Shown here piece by piece: positions 1-12,072 of a DNA stretch of 64,000 nucleotides (positions are counted from its first letter, which is position 1; each line of letters begins with the position of its first letter). The translations under genes and the position numbers were made by a program. The DNA lies in contig NC_049984.1 of NCBI RefSeq assembly GCF_000003815.2, positions 441,719 to 505,718 on the forward strand, written 5' to 3'. Under the pieces are notes generated by a model. That model saw only the letters and a program-made list of their open reading frames with translations. It was not told where the DNA came from and did not search any database. The stretch is from Branchiostoma floridae. Taxonomy: Eukaryota; Chordata; Leptocardii; Amphioxiformes; Branchiostomatidae.

Positions 1-1192
1 TGTATTATTTTTCCAATAACCTGTGGGGCCTGGTGGAGGTAAATACTCCCATGCGCGCCTCATACGGACTTAAATATATACGCAGGTGTGACCCCACCTA
101 TAGACGCAAACTTCTGGATGCAGGCCACTCTTGACGAGGAGACTTTATCAAGTAGCAGGTGGTATTTCTGTATAACTTCTCTCGAAAGTTTTTTCAACAT
201 TTCAACTGCCGCCTACACCGCCACTGATATAAATTTTGATGCCAAACTAGGAAGAAAAGGGAAGAACGCACCAACAAAAACATAACAAGTTTACTTCAGC
301 GAGAGAAGGTTACGTAAGGCGACGCTATTGAACGTGCCTTATTGACATAAACAATAGCACCTGTAACCCAAGCAGCTCCCGATGAAAGGATGTGTTGCTA
401 TAGAACATGAGAAGGCTCCTTACAATTCACGCGTCCATTATAGCAGCCCGTGTCTGCAAAATAAACAAAAAACACGCGTAAGTTGTGTTGCTTTTGTGCC
501 TGTTTGCTTGATTCTTTTAGCGGTCGGCTGGTCTCGCCAATGTATGTGCTGTTGCAGGTGAGCATTTAGTAATGCATCGGCGAGACCGGGCGTCCGCTAA
601 AATAAAGGTACGAAGAACATTGCAGACCCAGCGCTAACAGCTACTTCACTGCCGTTTTCCACGACCCACAACACAACCAGGGACACTCTGTCAATCTCCA
701 CATCCACAGATATTCTAGCCCGCGAACCCCGCTGGTTCTAATTAGTCTAGTTAAAGAGGCTAGATACGAGAGAATATACAATCCCACCCTCAACAGGAAA
801 GGAGACTACGGATGTAACATTCCGGCACATGGGATTTGGCTGTAACTCAAGCAACAGGAGCTAATTAGCTCATTTGCATTAACTACGTCTTAACTTTGTT
901 TCCTATTGGACCTTTTCCAAACTGTATTCAGCTCCTTTGCATATCATTTCATAGTTAGGGTATACAACCTGCTCTTCAAGATCTTTTCACTGTCACTTAC
1001 GAAAAACAGTGGGTGCTGTCTGAAACGTCTGCCCGTTTCCAAAATCATATCCAGTTGCTTTTTGGCGTATCTTATTACCTGAATGTCTAACCTTCGACGA
1101 TAGGAACTTATGTTTTTAGCACAGTTGGTTGTCGCTAGTGACCGGTTGATAATGTGAAGAAAACACTTTAAAGTTCATGTTTTCCACATCAG

Positions 1193-4100
1193 GTCGTGAG
1201 GAGATGGACCTAGATACGTTCTACCGAGCTGTGCAGGAAGGAGACGTGCAGACTGTGAGGAGGGGGCTGGAGGCTGGGGTGGACGTCAATGTCAAGAGGA
1301 AGTGGAAGGGCTGGGTAAGGAAGCCAATCTTGTCCGTTGCAGTGTTTTATCTCCACTTTGTCCTCATATAACATTTTATTCAACCCAGAATCGACGTATT
1401 TGAAATTGGTTTTCCCCGCAAACCATCACAGAACAGAATGGAACTTGTTACCATGAAATACCGTAGGGGCCTCTTCAAACGGCGTCTAGCTATAGAATTA
1501 GATAAGAATGGTTAATTGTCGATGGTTGTGATGTAGCCAGCCAGCCGCCAACTCGTGCATGTGAAGCCTATGTGAACGATTCAGACTCTAAGGCTACAAT
1601 AACACATATCCCTGCACAGTCATGATGTAGTCTGTTACTGTCCCAACATTCTCTATCTAGCCTGACAAATCGGCGTTGCACCTGGCCTGTTGGCGTGGTC
1701 AGACTGAGGTGGCAGAGCTGTTGATTAAACATGGATCCGACCTGGAGGCTATAAACGTTGTAAGTAGCTATAGAAATTAATAATATTATCCTTGTTTCTA
1801 CTGATCTGCACCCAGACAGTGCCTGTTGTTTAAGGTTCGTGTCATGACGATTGAATATGAATTGCAATTTTGCCGTGCATTTACATGTCAACGACCACAA
1901 ACAAAAGGAGGTCTGAGGAGCCAAGTTTCCACCTGTTACCGCCAAACTCTTCTACACCAGACTAACATATTTTCGAACGTGATAGGGAAGATTCACAATA
2001 AGGTTGGAAGGGGACTCTAAAAAACGTTTACTCCATGTGATATTGTCTTTGTTCGAGTTATCCCTACTGACCTTGACCTTCCTCCATGCAGCTTAACGAA
2101 ACACCCCTCCACGATGCTGCTCGCTGGGGCCACACCGACACGTGTGAGCTGCTGATTGGCTCTGGTGCTAACATTGAGGCTAGAACATTGTAAAACCACA
2201 TCAATGTAGAATTTGACACCATACGTTATGATAACTGTTACGACAATGTCAATCTAAAGCAAATTTCAAAATTTGAAGGACATTCTTCTGTGCCTCTTCC
2301 TTGCAAAGTCCATTTTTCCCTCACGTGTAGTGTTATCAATTGCAAATGAACAGATTGTGAAGATTGTGATTGTGATTGCGATGAAGAGATTGTGAACTGT
2401 ACTAAAGACTTAATCTATATCTGAAGCAATTATCTGACTGCCAATATATAAACGGCACAGGATGTAACACACCGGTTTTGCACTTACACTTAGGGTTTGT
2501 GGTTCCCTAGTTGCAAAGTTTGAGCTTTGTAACAACACAAAGAAAACGCTCGCCATGCATTTTCGGTCAGCGTCAGCGCGCGCAGTGAATCAGGCATGTC
2601 ATGAGGGTCGGCGAGATTGACCAAAAATTCACGTTGATTATTTTCTGTGTGTTGGAGCAAAGCTCAAACTTAACAACTATGGATTATACTAACACAGATG
2701 AGTTTTCATTCGAGTTGTGGTTATTTCAATCAGCTAGTAGACCTCCAAAAACTACATTCCTGCTAAAATCACAGAACCCACTAATCATCAAAGACGTGGG
2801 ACTTTTCATCAGCCGTTGCCTCCAAAGAAGAAGTCAAACCTCCCAGTAAAGAATGTAGAATCATGTATATAGATAGCTGTATAGAAAAGACACTTGTTAC
2901 TTTTTACTGTTTGTACCCTTGCAATTAACCTACGGGCATGGATTTGCAAATAAAGAAACTTGTTGCACCCGCCACTGCTGACCCCGACCTTCCTCCCGGT
3001 ACAGGTGCAGTGGACACCTCTTCATCGCGCTGCCAGCCGGGGCCGAACTCGGATCTGTCAACTTCTGATTCGTCACGGGGCAGATGTGATGGCCAGGGAT
3101 GATGTAATATACTCCAAATTGACCTTAATAACTGTGTGGGTGTGAAATCTAACGCTGATGATTTTATATGAAGATGTGAACGTATCCGTATATGACACAC
3201 TTGTTCCTATAAGAGATATCCTGTCTAGAGTAACACATATTTATGTATACATGTACCTGTACAGAGGGGCATGACCCCATCAGAATGTGCAGATGACCGG
3301 AAGACTCGGCGTGTCCTAAAGGTGAATACAGCGTTACATGACATGGTCATAAGGCATGGTCGCTTCCTACAAACACCTAGTATAACCACATTACCAAGAT
3401 AACCAAGATCCCACCTCACTTATCGAAAAGCGTAGGTGTTCTTCCCGGTGTGAGTGGTTCCATACAGTTCCATGGCCAATTGTCGTATTGATGAGGTCAC
3501 TTGAGTGACAGACTCTTGCGATTCAGCCACGCTGGGTGATAACACCCCCCCCCCCTTACGCCTTATCGTTGCGCCTTATCACGCATTATCGTTGATCCGT
3601 TACTGGATGAGTACAAATGCTCACATGCTGATGTTTATAACGAAGCTCCTATTCTAGCTCCATTCCACTAATCTGATTACTTCCGGGGTGGAGACAGAAT
3701 AGAATGGATTCTGGGCTAGTAAACTGGCCGAACTTCGTAGGTTGCTCTCTTTTTAAATTCCATTCACTTCTCCTAGAATCGAGAGAAGCAGGTGACGCAA
3801 GAAAAGAAGTACCACGAGTTGCTGCAGAAGTCTGGCGGAGTGAAAGTTAACAGGTGTAAGGTGGTCTTGGGTGGGAGGGAGAACGCAGGGAAATCTACTC
3901 TGAAAGCAAGTTTTACAAAGGTAAGGAACTTCGTAAATAAAAAGCATTTATTCGCTGAAAAAAATAGTGCAAGTGATACTCGCCAAGATACATCGCTCCA
4001 AAGTCATTCTTCCAGAACAACATCTAGGCCAACTCCTTTGAGTTCCGCCTCTTTCCTACCGATTTTGCTATTTTCCTTATAATCATGTATTATTTCAAGC

Positions 4101-7100
4101 TCCATCTGCCCTACATTTATAACTGTCATTAGAAGTGAGAAGGAGAGAAGCGAGAACCTGTACATACAAATATACATTAGACTTTGTAGTTGTAGCAAGA
4201 TACCATATTCTTATAACGCTAACTGTACAAAGAACAACTTAGAACTGCACTTTATCATCTACATGTACTTAGCGTATAAGAGAGCAGAAACGTACATAGA
4301 AGGTCTTCATTCTTATTGTTTTGAAAACGTAAAACTATCGTACATTTTATATTAGAACAAACGGAAGATGGTCGGATTCTTTACACTGTGTCTTACCCCA
4401 ACATATTTAAGTGTGCCAAGTTGAACAGAGACGGAGAAAATCAGTAAAACACATTAATGACGAACTGCTGTCCAACAGCGCCCAGTGATCGCCAGATTGG
4501 GAAGTCTTGGTAAGATGTCGTCAGTCGAGGAGCCTTACGACCCCACCCCAGGGGTGGATGTTGGGAACGTCAGCATTCCGGGAGTGGGACAGGTCAGCCT
4601 GTGGGATTTTGCTGGGCAGGCGGAGTACGCGGTGACCCACAGTATGTTCATGGACGCCAGGTACACTATCTTCATCGTGCTGTACAACATCATGGACGAC
4701 AGCGAGGAACAAGAACGACAGGTGACTGCCGCTTGAACAATTACATGATTGCTCTATGTTTCAACACCACACCATAGTGTCCTTTATTTTTTAGCCAGGC
4801 ACATTTATTGAACAATGCATACACAATGGGCGTCCGTGCTAAGCGCCAGTTTAAAACTTTGTAATTTTCCACTGACATGTCCACGATCAACTCCGTCCCA
4901 GCTCCACTGGTGGCTGAGTTTCACTTCGCATCATTGCACCAGCCGGATAATTGCACCAGATTCACTGGCAAATAAGCCGTGCAATTAAGCGGCTTCTACT
5001 GTACCAGTTTGAACCTTTGTAATTTTCCACTGACATGTCCACGATCAACTCCCCCCAGCTTCACTGGTGGCTGAGTTTCATCAAGTCCTGCAACCCAAAC
5101 CGACAGCCTGACGTCATCCTGGTGGCCAGCCATGCAGATCAATTGCAAGTACGAGACAGAGGTAAGATGGCTTCATCTGCATCGGCCCATGAATTATGAC
5201 ATTCAGTTACACAATACAGTAGAAGCCGCTTAATTGCACGGCTTATTTGCCAGTGAATCTGGTGCAATTATCCGGCTGGTGCAATAATGCGAAGTCATCT
5301 AGCTGGATTGCACTGGTTTGGGATTCTGGGATTCCGTGCAGTTAACAGAAGTGTGCGTTAATCCGATGTGCAATTAACAAGATACTTCAATAAACATAAC
5401 ATATATTTCTGTAATAGGTTAGAACTATTGCAGTGACAGGCGACTTTCTGGTTTTAACTTCACTGAATAAGAACATGTCCTTTCGTATGTTTTGCTTTCG
5501 GCATTCAGGACAACGCCAAGCTGCCCATCTTCTGCACTTGATGACGTCAGAGTTCAAAGATCACCTCCACATCTCAGACGAAGTCTTCCTGATGAACTGT
5601 AAGGAGACCCTAACACCTGAGATGGACCGGCTCAAGAAACTGCTGGCCAGTATGAGGACGGAAATGTTTGAGGTAGATATGTGATTACACTACAAACGTT
5701 GATAGAGTATATTGCAAAAAACGGACCACAATTTACCTATAAAACATATTTGTTAATAACAGCGCCAACGCCAGATGCCTAAATTGTGTGGTGAAATCAC
5801 CAAGCATCTGTTCAGCTGTTGTAAGAAGAAGTGCAGCCCGAAGTGTCCTGTACTGAGGTGGCCAGACTACGTGGAAGCAGTCAAAGAGATCGACCCACAT
5901 GTGGACGAGGAATTCCTGCTGAAATCTACAAGACACCTACACCGTCTGGGGGAGGTAGGATGTCTCATTGTGAAAGCATTAAAAAAGAACTACGGTTCGT
6001 CGTAACGTGTTATAACCAGTTTGTAATCCCTTTCCTGGCCATCTATTTTGAATCTTTTTATCAACAGTCCACTTATCCTATATTAGTTCGATCTACTGAC
6101 CTATAATCATTAGAATAGTTTTGGTGTCGTATGTTTGTAAAGTCACAGACCCATTCCAATGATTTCATCGAATGTGACTCAATGTTCCAAGTTTGTTCTA
6201 CAGGTCATCTTCTCCTGTCCCAGTGCTTCTGATCCCATCATTGTCCTGAAGCCCAACTGGCTCTGCACAGACGTCATCGGCCCAATGATGGCACCAGTCA
6301 ACTTCCCCATTCCCCGCCCGGAGAGAACAAGCGAAGACTACGTCACCAGGGCGGAGATCCAGCGCGTCTTCCAAGACGTTGCTGACGTGGATCTCCTCAT
6401 CACCCTGCTGCAAGAGTTCCAGCTCTGCCACTCCTATGACGGACAGACCTTCATCTTCCCAGGGCTGCTGACACAAACCATGCCTCCTGACAAGTGGCAA
6501 CCAACACTTGAGCCAAAGGTGGTCTACTTTGGGAAGCAAGTCCAGTGTGCCGACTCAACTGACATGTTCTCCTCCGGGTTCTTCCCCCGAGTGCAGACCC
6601 GCCTGATGAGGGAGCTGGAGAATCGCCCGCTGCTGTGGAGAGATGGCGCCAAATGTTGGGACTTAAGTGTGGAAGGTCTGATCAAACTCTCTCCGGACGG
6701 CCGTGCAGTCACCATCTGTGTCCGGAGTGTACAGGGTGACAAGGGTCAGTGTGGCAAGATGCTGCAGCAGCTGGAGAACATCATCGCTGATGTGCTGGAT
6801 GAGTGCAGCCCAGGAACAGGCACAGTAGAGAAGGTGCTCAGCGCTCGTGCACTGAAGGAACACAGGGAGGAGTTCTACTCTTACGGCAAGGAGGAGATCA
6901 GCAAGGCAACAACAGAGGGCGGTGCAATCTCCCATCCCACCCTCGGGTTCACGGAGCAGGTGAGTGACCTGCTGTGTAGAGAGGATGAGGACCCGCTCAC
7001 CAGGAACCGCCCAGAGCTGGTCCAGGCCTTGCGACACGTGGAGCCAATCCTGGACCACCTGCAGGCACGTGACATCCTGACTGTGGAGGAATGTGACAGC

Positions 7101-7238
7101 ATCAGGGCTAACAGAACGCCTCGTGACAAGGCTAGAGAACTGTTGGACACGCTAGGAAGAAAGGGTAAAAGCGCCTGGGAGGTGTTCAAGAAAGTATTGG
7201 TAGAAGTCAACCCGTATGCTGCGGAACTGGTGCTGTAG
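1193..7238 (+). CDS. Gene A: ankyrin-ROC-COR-CARD protein (5' partial)
   Basis: Exons by GT-AG and phase: 1193-1314, 1661-1759, 2092-2190, 3005-3103, 3265-3321, 3777-3920, 4479-4721, 5059-5161, 5509-5672, 5763-5954, 6204-7238 (stop TAG). The 99-nt phase-0 exons each encode one 33-residue ankyrin repeat. The ROC GTPase has a Walker A GRENAGKS in exon 3777-3920, a G3 box DFAGQ in exon 4479-4721 and a G4-like SHAD in exon 5059-5161. Exons from 5509 to about 7000 resemble a COR domain. The last 80 residues form a CARD-like helical bundle (ILDHL, LTVEECDSI, ARELLD). Genes B and D start in a tiny exon ATG GCT GCA G; the equivalent here would lie about 950 bp left of the window, giving about 788 residues. 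Odd: the donor after 2190 is damaged and exon 5059-5161 lies between inverted repeats. Likely a cytosolic sensor or scaffold; function inferred. Confidence 0.8.
4923..5295. repeat. 81-bp inverted repeat around a gene A exon
   Basis: Left arm 4923-5003 and right arm 5215-5295 are complementary with one mismatch. The loop between them contains exon 5059-5161. A 70-bp block (AACTTTGTAATTTTCCACTG to CTGGTGGCTGAGTTT) occurs both left of the left arm (about 4855-4922) and at the exon start (about 5013-5080), so the exon 5' end is duplicated. Confidence 0.9.
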
Positions 7239-7303
7239 GCAAAGTGCTTAAACCTCAAACTGACGTACTAGGCGATCCTGAACTCTCAAGCTGATTGTAC
7301 CTG

Positions 7304-7309
7304 AATAAA
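7304..7309 (+). terminator. Poly(A) signal of gene A
   Basis: A canonical AATAAA lies 66 bases after the gene A stop codon. In gene D the window ends just as the same signal would begin. Confidence 0.6.
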
Positions 7310-7328
7310 CAGAGAATGTGTAAGAAGA

Positions 7329-7430
7329 TCGCTGGCTGCATCAGGTCTGGCTACCTGGAATGACATCCCGGAGACTGTACTGAGTGCCCCATCTCTGAGG
7401 ACATTTAAACATAGCATGACCTTTAATTGA
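7329..7430 (+). mobile_element. LINE ORF2 C-terminal fragment
   Basis: A 34-codon open stretch ending in TGA reads SLAASGLATWNDIPETV then SAPSLRTFKHSM. This is the typical C-terminal end of CR1/L2-like non-LTR retrotransposon ORF2 proteins (WN..P, APSL..FK). It is followed near 7467 by a short ATTG-rich tail, as such elements have. It is a 5'-truncated fragment in the 3' flank of gene A. Confidence 0.6.
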
Positions 7431-7651
7431 CAGCTTTGTGTGAATTGCGGACCGGACTACCACGAAGATTTTGAAATTGATTGATTGATAGGTTCACATT
7501 GAACACATAGGGGTTTCCATGCAAACTCCATCTCCTTCATCTTGTTTATATAGGAATAATACTGGCGTTACTAGTAAACAATGAGTGACAAATTGTTAAC
7601 AGTAGTGTAGGTTGCTAACACATGCATGTGCTAGTAAACAATGAGTGACAA

Positions 7652-7751
7652 NNNNNNNNNNNNNNNNNNNNNNNNNNNNNNNNNNNNNNNNNNNNNNNNN
7701 NNNNNNNNNNNNNNNNNNNNNNNNNNNNNNNNNNNNNNNNNNNNNNNNNNN
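7652..7751. other. Assembly gap, 100 N
   Basis: Exactly 100 N, a conventional placeholder for unknown length. The 20 bases before it also occur about 60 bases upstream (near 7573), so a repeat probably broke the assembly. Confidence 0.99.
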
Positions 7752-8745
7752 TTTACATTTGTGCTATGTACATTGTTTATTGCATATAGCAGTTACTTAT
7801 GTATAACAGCAGTAGCTACAGATTTGTAATTAATGAGGTTGAGAAACACCAACTTTGTATGCAGAATGTGTCTGTAGTAAAAAGAGTGAGACACCAGTAT
7901 GGGATATCGAGTCATGTTTTCTTGCCAAAGCCTATGTAATGTTTTAAGTCTATGATAAACTTTCCTACACAATACTTTCTAATCCACCAATGTGTACTCC
8001 ATGACATTTAATAGACATAGACATGTAGACAGACATCTTCAATAAATACGACATGCAAGCACAAATCTTATGGTCACAACGACTCTTTCTTCTCATGTTG
8101 CCCATTTATTAAATAGAAAAAAAACTCATCTCCACAGGATATTAAAAACGTATTTGTACACAGATTTCATCTGATGAGAAAAAAACAGTGACACAATTTC
8201 TATCACAATGAAATCCTGCGAGGAAATATCAGCAATTTTGCACTGACACAGCACTGTATGTATATGGCCTCCTTCAGTCAATATTGACCATGGTAAAATC
8301 CTAATTGATATCAGCCCTACAGCGTCGACTGTGGCTAAACAGTCCTATACGAGAATGACAGTCTCTGCCACACACTGACACTAAGTTAAACATAATTGTT
8401 TAGGTCCTCATGCAACGTCACCTAAAGGTTCATGCAAAGAAAAGTATTCAGATCAAAATATACACTCTAAAGCACGAATCTCACTGAGACTGTGTTACGT
8501 TGGCTTTGTCGCTGCGGCTAAGTGAGCCCGACAAATTTCCTTGATAAAAATAACAAATCTCTTGTCTGTCAAGTTTAACACAAATTCTATTTAGAACACA
8601 GAAAGGCCGCCAATGTACAGCAGTCAGCAGACCAATGGGATACCCCTGTAAGATTGCACACACAGTTTGATGACAAACGTTTATGTACAGAAGACAAAGC
8701 ACACAACTGGACAGTGTTGAAGTGGAAATGATGTAGGCTGAGACG
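7752..8745. other. Intergenic, convergent 3' flanks of gene A and PIGU
   Basis: I see no coding exon. The sequence is AT-rich. A TTTATT at 8105-8110 reads AATAAA on the minus strand and could be the PIGU poly(A) signal, about 640 bases past its stop. Confidence 0.5.
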
Positions 8746-11402
8746 TCACTTAAGGTTCATAAGGATGGGCATCCCCTGGCCCTCCTTGGGGGCCGGCCCG
8801 TGTCTCAGGTGGAACTCTCGTCTCAAGAAGGCGTACAGGAGGTCTGTCAGGAGGAAGATCTGCAGGGGGTGGGATGGAGGAAGACGTCTTAAAGAATTGC
8901 TTTTCCAAGTAACAACTTTCACACATTTGCACTAACATTGGTGCTGAATGACAGCCACACTGACACTGCCAGGCTGAGCGTGAATGTTATTCAGGGACAC
9001 GGATGGCAGTGTCATTGGGAAGGTCCCTGGTGCTGAATGATACTAACATGGACATTGCTGCAAATGTAATAACTTAGATGATGGTACTTCTGCAATAGAT
9101 AAATGTTACTTAAAACAGACAACAGATATTTATTCTTTTTTTTTCTATTTCAAGAAATTGAAAACGAATGTTCCCCCATGACCACCCATACCTGTGCTGT
9201 TGCGTACGCCAGCGTGACTGCGTAGAAGAAGTTAGCGTTCGCGCTGCCGTAGTAGATCCAGAGATGCCAGAGAACGGGAGCCAGCACGATGCTGTATAGC
9301 CACATGCACACCACTAGGAACAGGTTTCTCATGTCTGTAACACACACATTTACACACATTACAGTATACACATTACTGTACAGTACACACATGTGATGAT
9401 GTACAGCCACATGCACACCAACCAAGAACAGGTTAATAGTGCCTGTAACACACACTTGTATAACTGTACCCTACACATGTCTGAAACATGACAGAATGTC
9501 TATCATATTTGTTTCTATAGCAGGTTTATGGTTTACTACGTGAAAAAGGCACAGCATATCAGCATTCCACTCTAGAAGGTTTAGAAACAAGGACCAACGG
9601 GAATTCAAGATGGGAAAACTTCAAATCTATGCTTTGCAAACTCCTTATACTCACACTTGAGACAGACCTTTAGGTCAACCAATCAGCAAAAGGTAGTATC
9701 AGATGGTTCCTTATCAAGCACTGGGGTTCACAAATAATGAAGCAAATTCATTGCCTACATTTTTGCCTACCAGCTGCACAGTGGTGTATATAAGGAGTAC
9801 TCACACTTGAAGCAGTGTCCCCACACCGGCAGCAGGGACAGGAACAGGGCTGCATCTCCGAACGTCGGGTAGGACTTAAACACTGCAGTCAGGCCCACTA
9901 ACAGGTGCAGGTGGAACATGGGGTGGTCCCTATGGAAACACATTTACACTGTTCACACTCCTACAATTATTCATACTATTAAATTATGTCTTCCACATTT
10001 TCTACTTAAGAAACTGCATGACTGATACACATTAGACATATCATCTCAAAATGGTCTAATTCTGATATTTTTCAAGTAGAATGTAAAATATTCTTTATGC
10101 TTCCTGTGTTCCTACCTGAGTTTGATGGCGAGGGGAATGACGTAGAAGACTGCGTTGAGCTGAAACACGCAGAGGAAGAAGATGCAGAAATGTTCGAACA
10201 TCTCAGTGAAGAAGTACCAGAAGAGGCCCATGTTGGGGGTCAAGTCGGGGGCCAGCATCCTGGAGGAGGGTGGAGGAAAAACACTTGTAAACACCTGTAT
10301 ATCAGGACTTATCATGTCACCTGATACATGGATACACAAAGCTTAATGGCTGAACAACGTTTGTAGGGGAGAATTTTATTGGGTACGATAGATATCATGC
10401 AGGTATGCAATCTATTGGAAATATTCCCATAATCATGTTTATTGTAAGCTCAGCTGGCATATCAAGCTAAAAGCTACTTAACATAGCATAAAGGTTAGAG
10501 AAAAACAGATAAAAGGTAAAAGATAAAAAAATAAGAAATACAGTTGTGCATACGGGAAAAAATTTGAAGGTTTATAACATTGAAAATTTTTGTTCTGACA
10601 ATGTTGTCCCACAGTTAAATCATGTATCCTCAGGCCTTCCCATGACCAAACAGACACACTAGACAAATCTTTAGCACTCACACAAACCCCACAGTGGCCA
10701 AACAGACACAAACCCCACAGTACCCAAACAGAGACTAGACACTCACACAAACCCCACAGTACCCAAACAGAGACTAGACACTCACACAAACCCCACAGTA
10801 CCCAAACAGAGACTAGACACTCACACAAACCCCACAGTGGCCAAACAGAGACGAGACACTCACACAAACCCCACAGTACCCAAACAGATACTAGGCACTC
10901 ACACAAACCCCACAGTACCCAAACAGATACTAGACACTCACACAAACCCCACAGTACCCAAACAGAGACTAGACACTCACACAAACCCCACAGTACCCAA
11001 ACAGAGACTAGACACTCACACAAACCCCACAGTACCCAAACAGAGACTAGACACTCACACAAACCCCACAGTGGCCAAACAGATACTAGACACTCACACA
11101 AACCCCACAGTACCCAAACAGATACTAGGCACTCACACAAACCCCACAGTACCCAAACAGAGACTAGACACTCACACAAACCCAACAGTACCCAAAAAGA
11201 GACTAGACACTCACACAAACCCCACAGTACCCAAACAGAGACTAGACACTCACACAAACCCCACAGTGGCGGAGAGAAAATCCCAGGACAGGAAACAGAG
11301 GAAGGACAGGAACAGCAGAGAGGACAGCCAGAGGGCGTAGGACAGCAAGGTGTGCAGGACAGAGGTGACGTAGTCTTCATCAGGGTGCAGCTGCTGTTCC
11401 TT
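8746..11402 (-). CDS. PIGU: GPI transamidase subunit PIG-U (C-terminal exons)
   Basis: Minus-strand exons, in coding order: 11402-11254, 10259-10116, 9929-9805, 9334-9192, 8859-8746 (stop TGA). All junctions are phase-compatible. The translation carries family hallmarks: [72 protein letters not shown] and [14 protein letters not shown] is a multi-pass ER membrane subunit of the GPI transamidase, which attaches GPI anchors to proteins; the exons are strongly hydrophobic as expected. About 208 codons are covered; the vertebrate protein is about 435 residues, so the N-terminal half is missing. I could not find it between 11403 and 14700. Odd: the first visible exon has tandemly amplified splice-site regions on both sides. 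It is a housekeeping gene inside the immune-like cluster, on the opposite strand. Confidence 0.9.
9366..9450 (-). repeat. Partial duplicate of a PIGU exon acceptor region
   Basis: On the minus strand this stretch repeats the acceptor and about the first 60 bases of exon 9334-9192 (tract ending TGTTACAG, then CTGTTC, GTGCATGTGGCT). In the exon frame it soon meets a stop, so it is a decayed tandem copy in the intron. Confidence 0.6.
10676..11268. repeat. Minisatellite, 39-bp unit, 15 copies
   Basis: The motif ACTCACACAAACCCC starts at 10676, 10741 and then every 39 bases to 11248, with few variants (GTACCC/GTGGCC, GAGACT/GATACT). On the minus strand each unit reads GGGGTTTGT then GTGAGTG. The copy nearest the PIGU exon is the real exon end and splice donor, so the repeat is an amplified exon-intron junction. 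As 39 is a multiple of three, long open frames appear on both strands; they are artefacts. Confidence 0.93.
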
Positions 11403-11595
11403 CTAGACATACAGGTAAGAACATAAGGTAGAGAGGACAGGTGATGGACAGGTGAGGTAGTCTTCCTTAGATTTCACTTCCTGTCCCTTCTAGACACAGA
11501 GGTAAGAAAGGAACATAAGGTAGAGAGGACAGGTGAGGTGGTCATCCTTAGTCTGGATAGGGTTCTTCTCTTCTAGACACACAGGTAAGATGTAC
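11398..11595. repeat. Imperfect tandem repeat at the PIGU exon acceptor
   Basis: Three copies of a TTCTAGACA..AGGTAAGA block start near 11401, 11488 and 11571, separated by AGGTAGAGAGGACAGGTGA-type spacers. On the minus strand the copy nearest the exon supplies the PIGU splice acceptor before base 11402. Confidence 0.65.
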
Positions 11596-11599
11596 AAGG

Positions 11600-12072
11600 T
11601 GTTGAAGATCTTCTCATGATGACATCTCAAAAATGTAAAGGTGTGAAAGGCTTTAAGGCAGCACTGCTGAAGCTGGCTTTGTGCGTCTTGAAGGAGAAGG
11701 TAAGAATAAGTGGTGAACATTTTGAAGACAGGCTGACTCTAAGAATCAGCTGGAGACAGAAGTGCAGAGAAAGACGAAGCTCAGTACAGAGGACTGAAGG
11801 GTGACACAAGACAACCGGTTGTGGTTCCTTCAGAAGAAGACACGGACAGACTTCTGGTGACCAGGACAGACTTCTGCACTTCTCAGCTTCCGGAGGTCTT
11901 GAGGAAGGTAGCTTTTGTAAAGACACCCCAGGGAGGGAAATGTACAGGACAGTGCTTTCAGTAAAGGGCAAAGAAAGTAAATGTTACTGAGAGCTTGTAT
12001 CAAATAAAATACCGGATACTACTTCTACAATGGGAAGTCTTGCCATGTCACCGGATTTGTATCAGCAAGTGC
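11600..12072. other. No gene recognised
   Basis: Open frames of 60-114 codons exist on both strands but show no recognisable domain or convincing splice structure. This would be PIGU intron if the missing N-terminal exons lie further right. Confidence 0.4.

Noticed and set aside
88-285. 65-codon open frame also present unchanged at 56868-57065
   Set aside because: It is conserved only because the whole unit is duplicated; it lies in intron 1 of genes A and D and has no recognised domain or splice logic.
10478-11410. A 310-codon minus-strand open frame of [13 protein letters not shown] repeats and a 167-codon plus-strand frame
   Set aside because: Both are read through the 39-bp minisatellite, whose unit length is a multiple of three; only 11254-11402 is a real (PIGU) exon.
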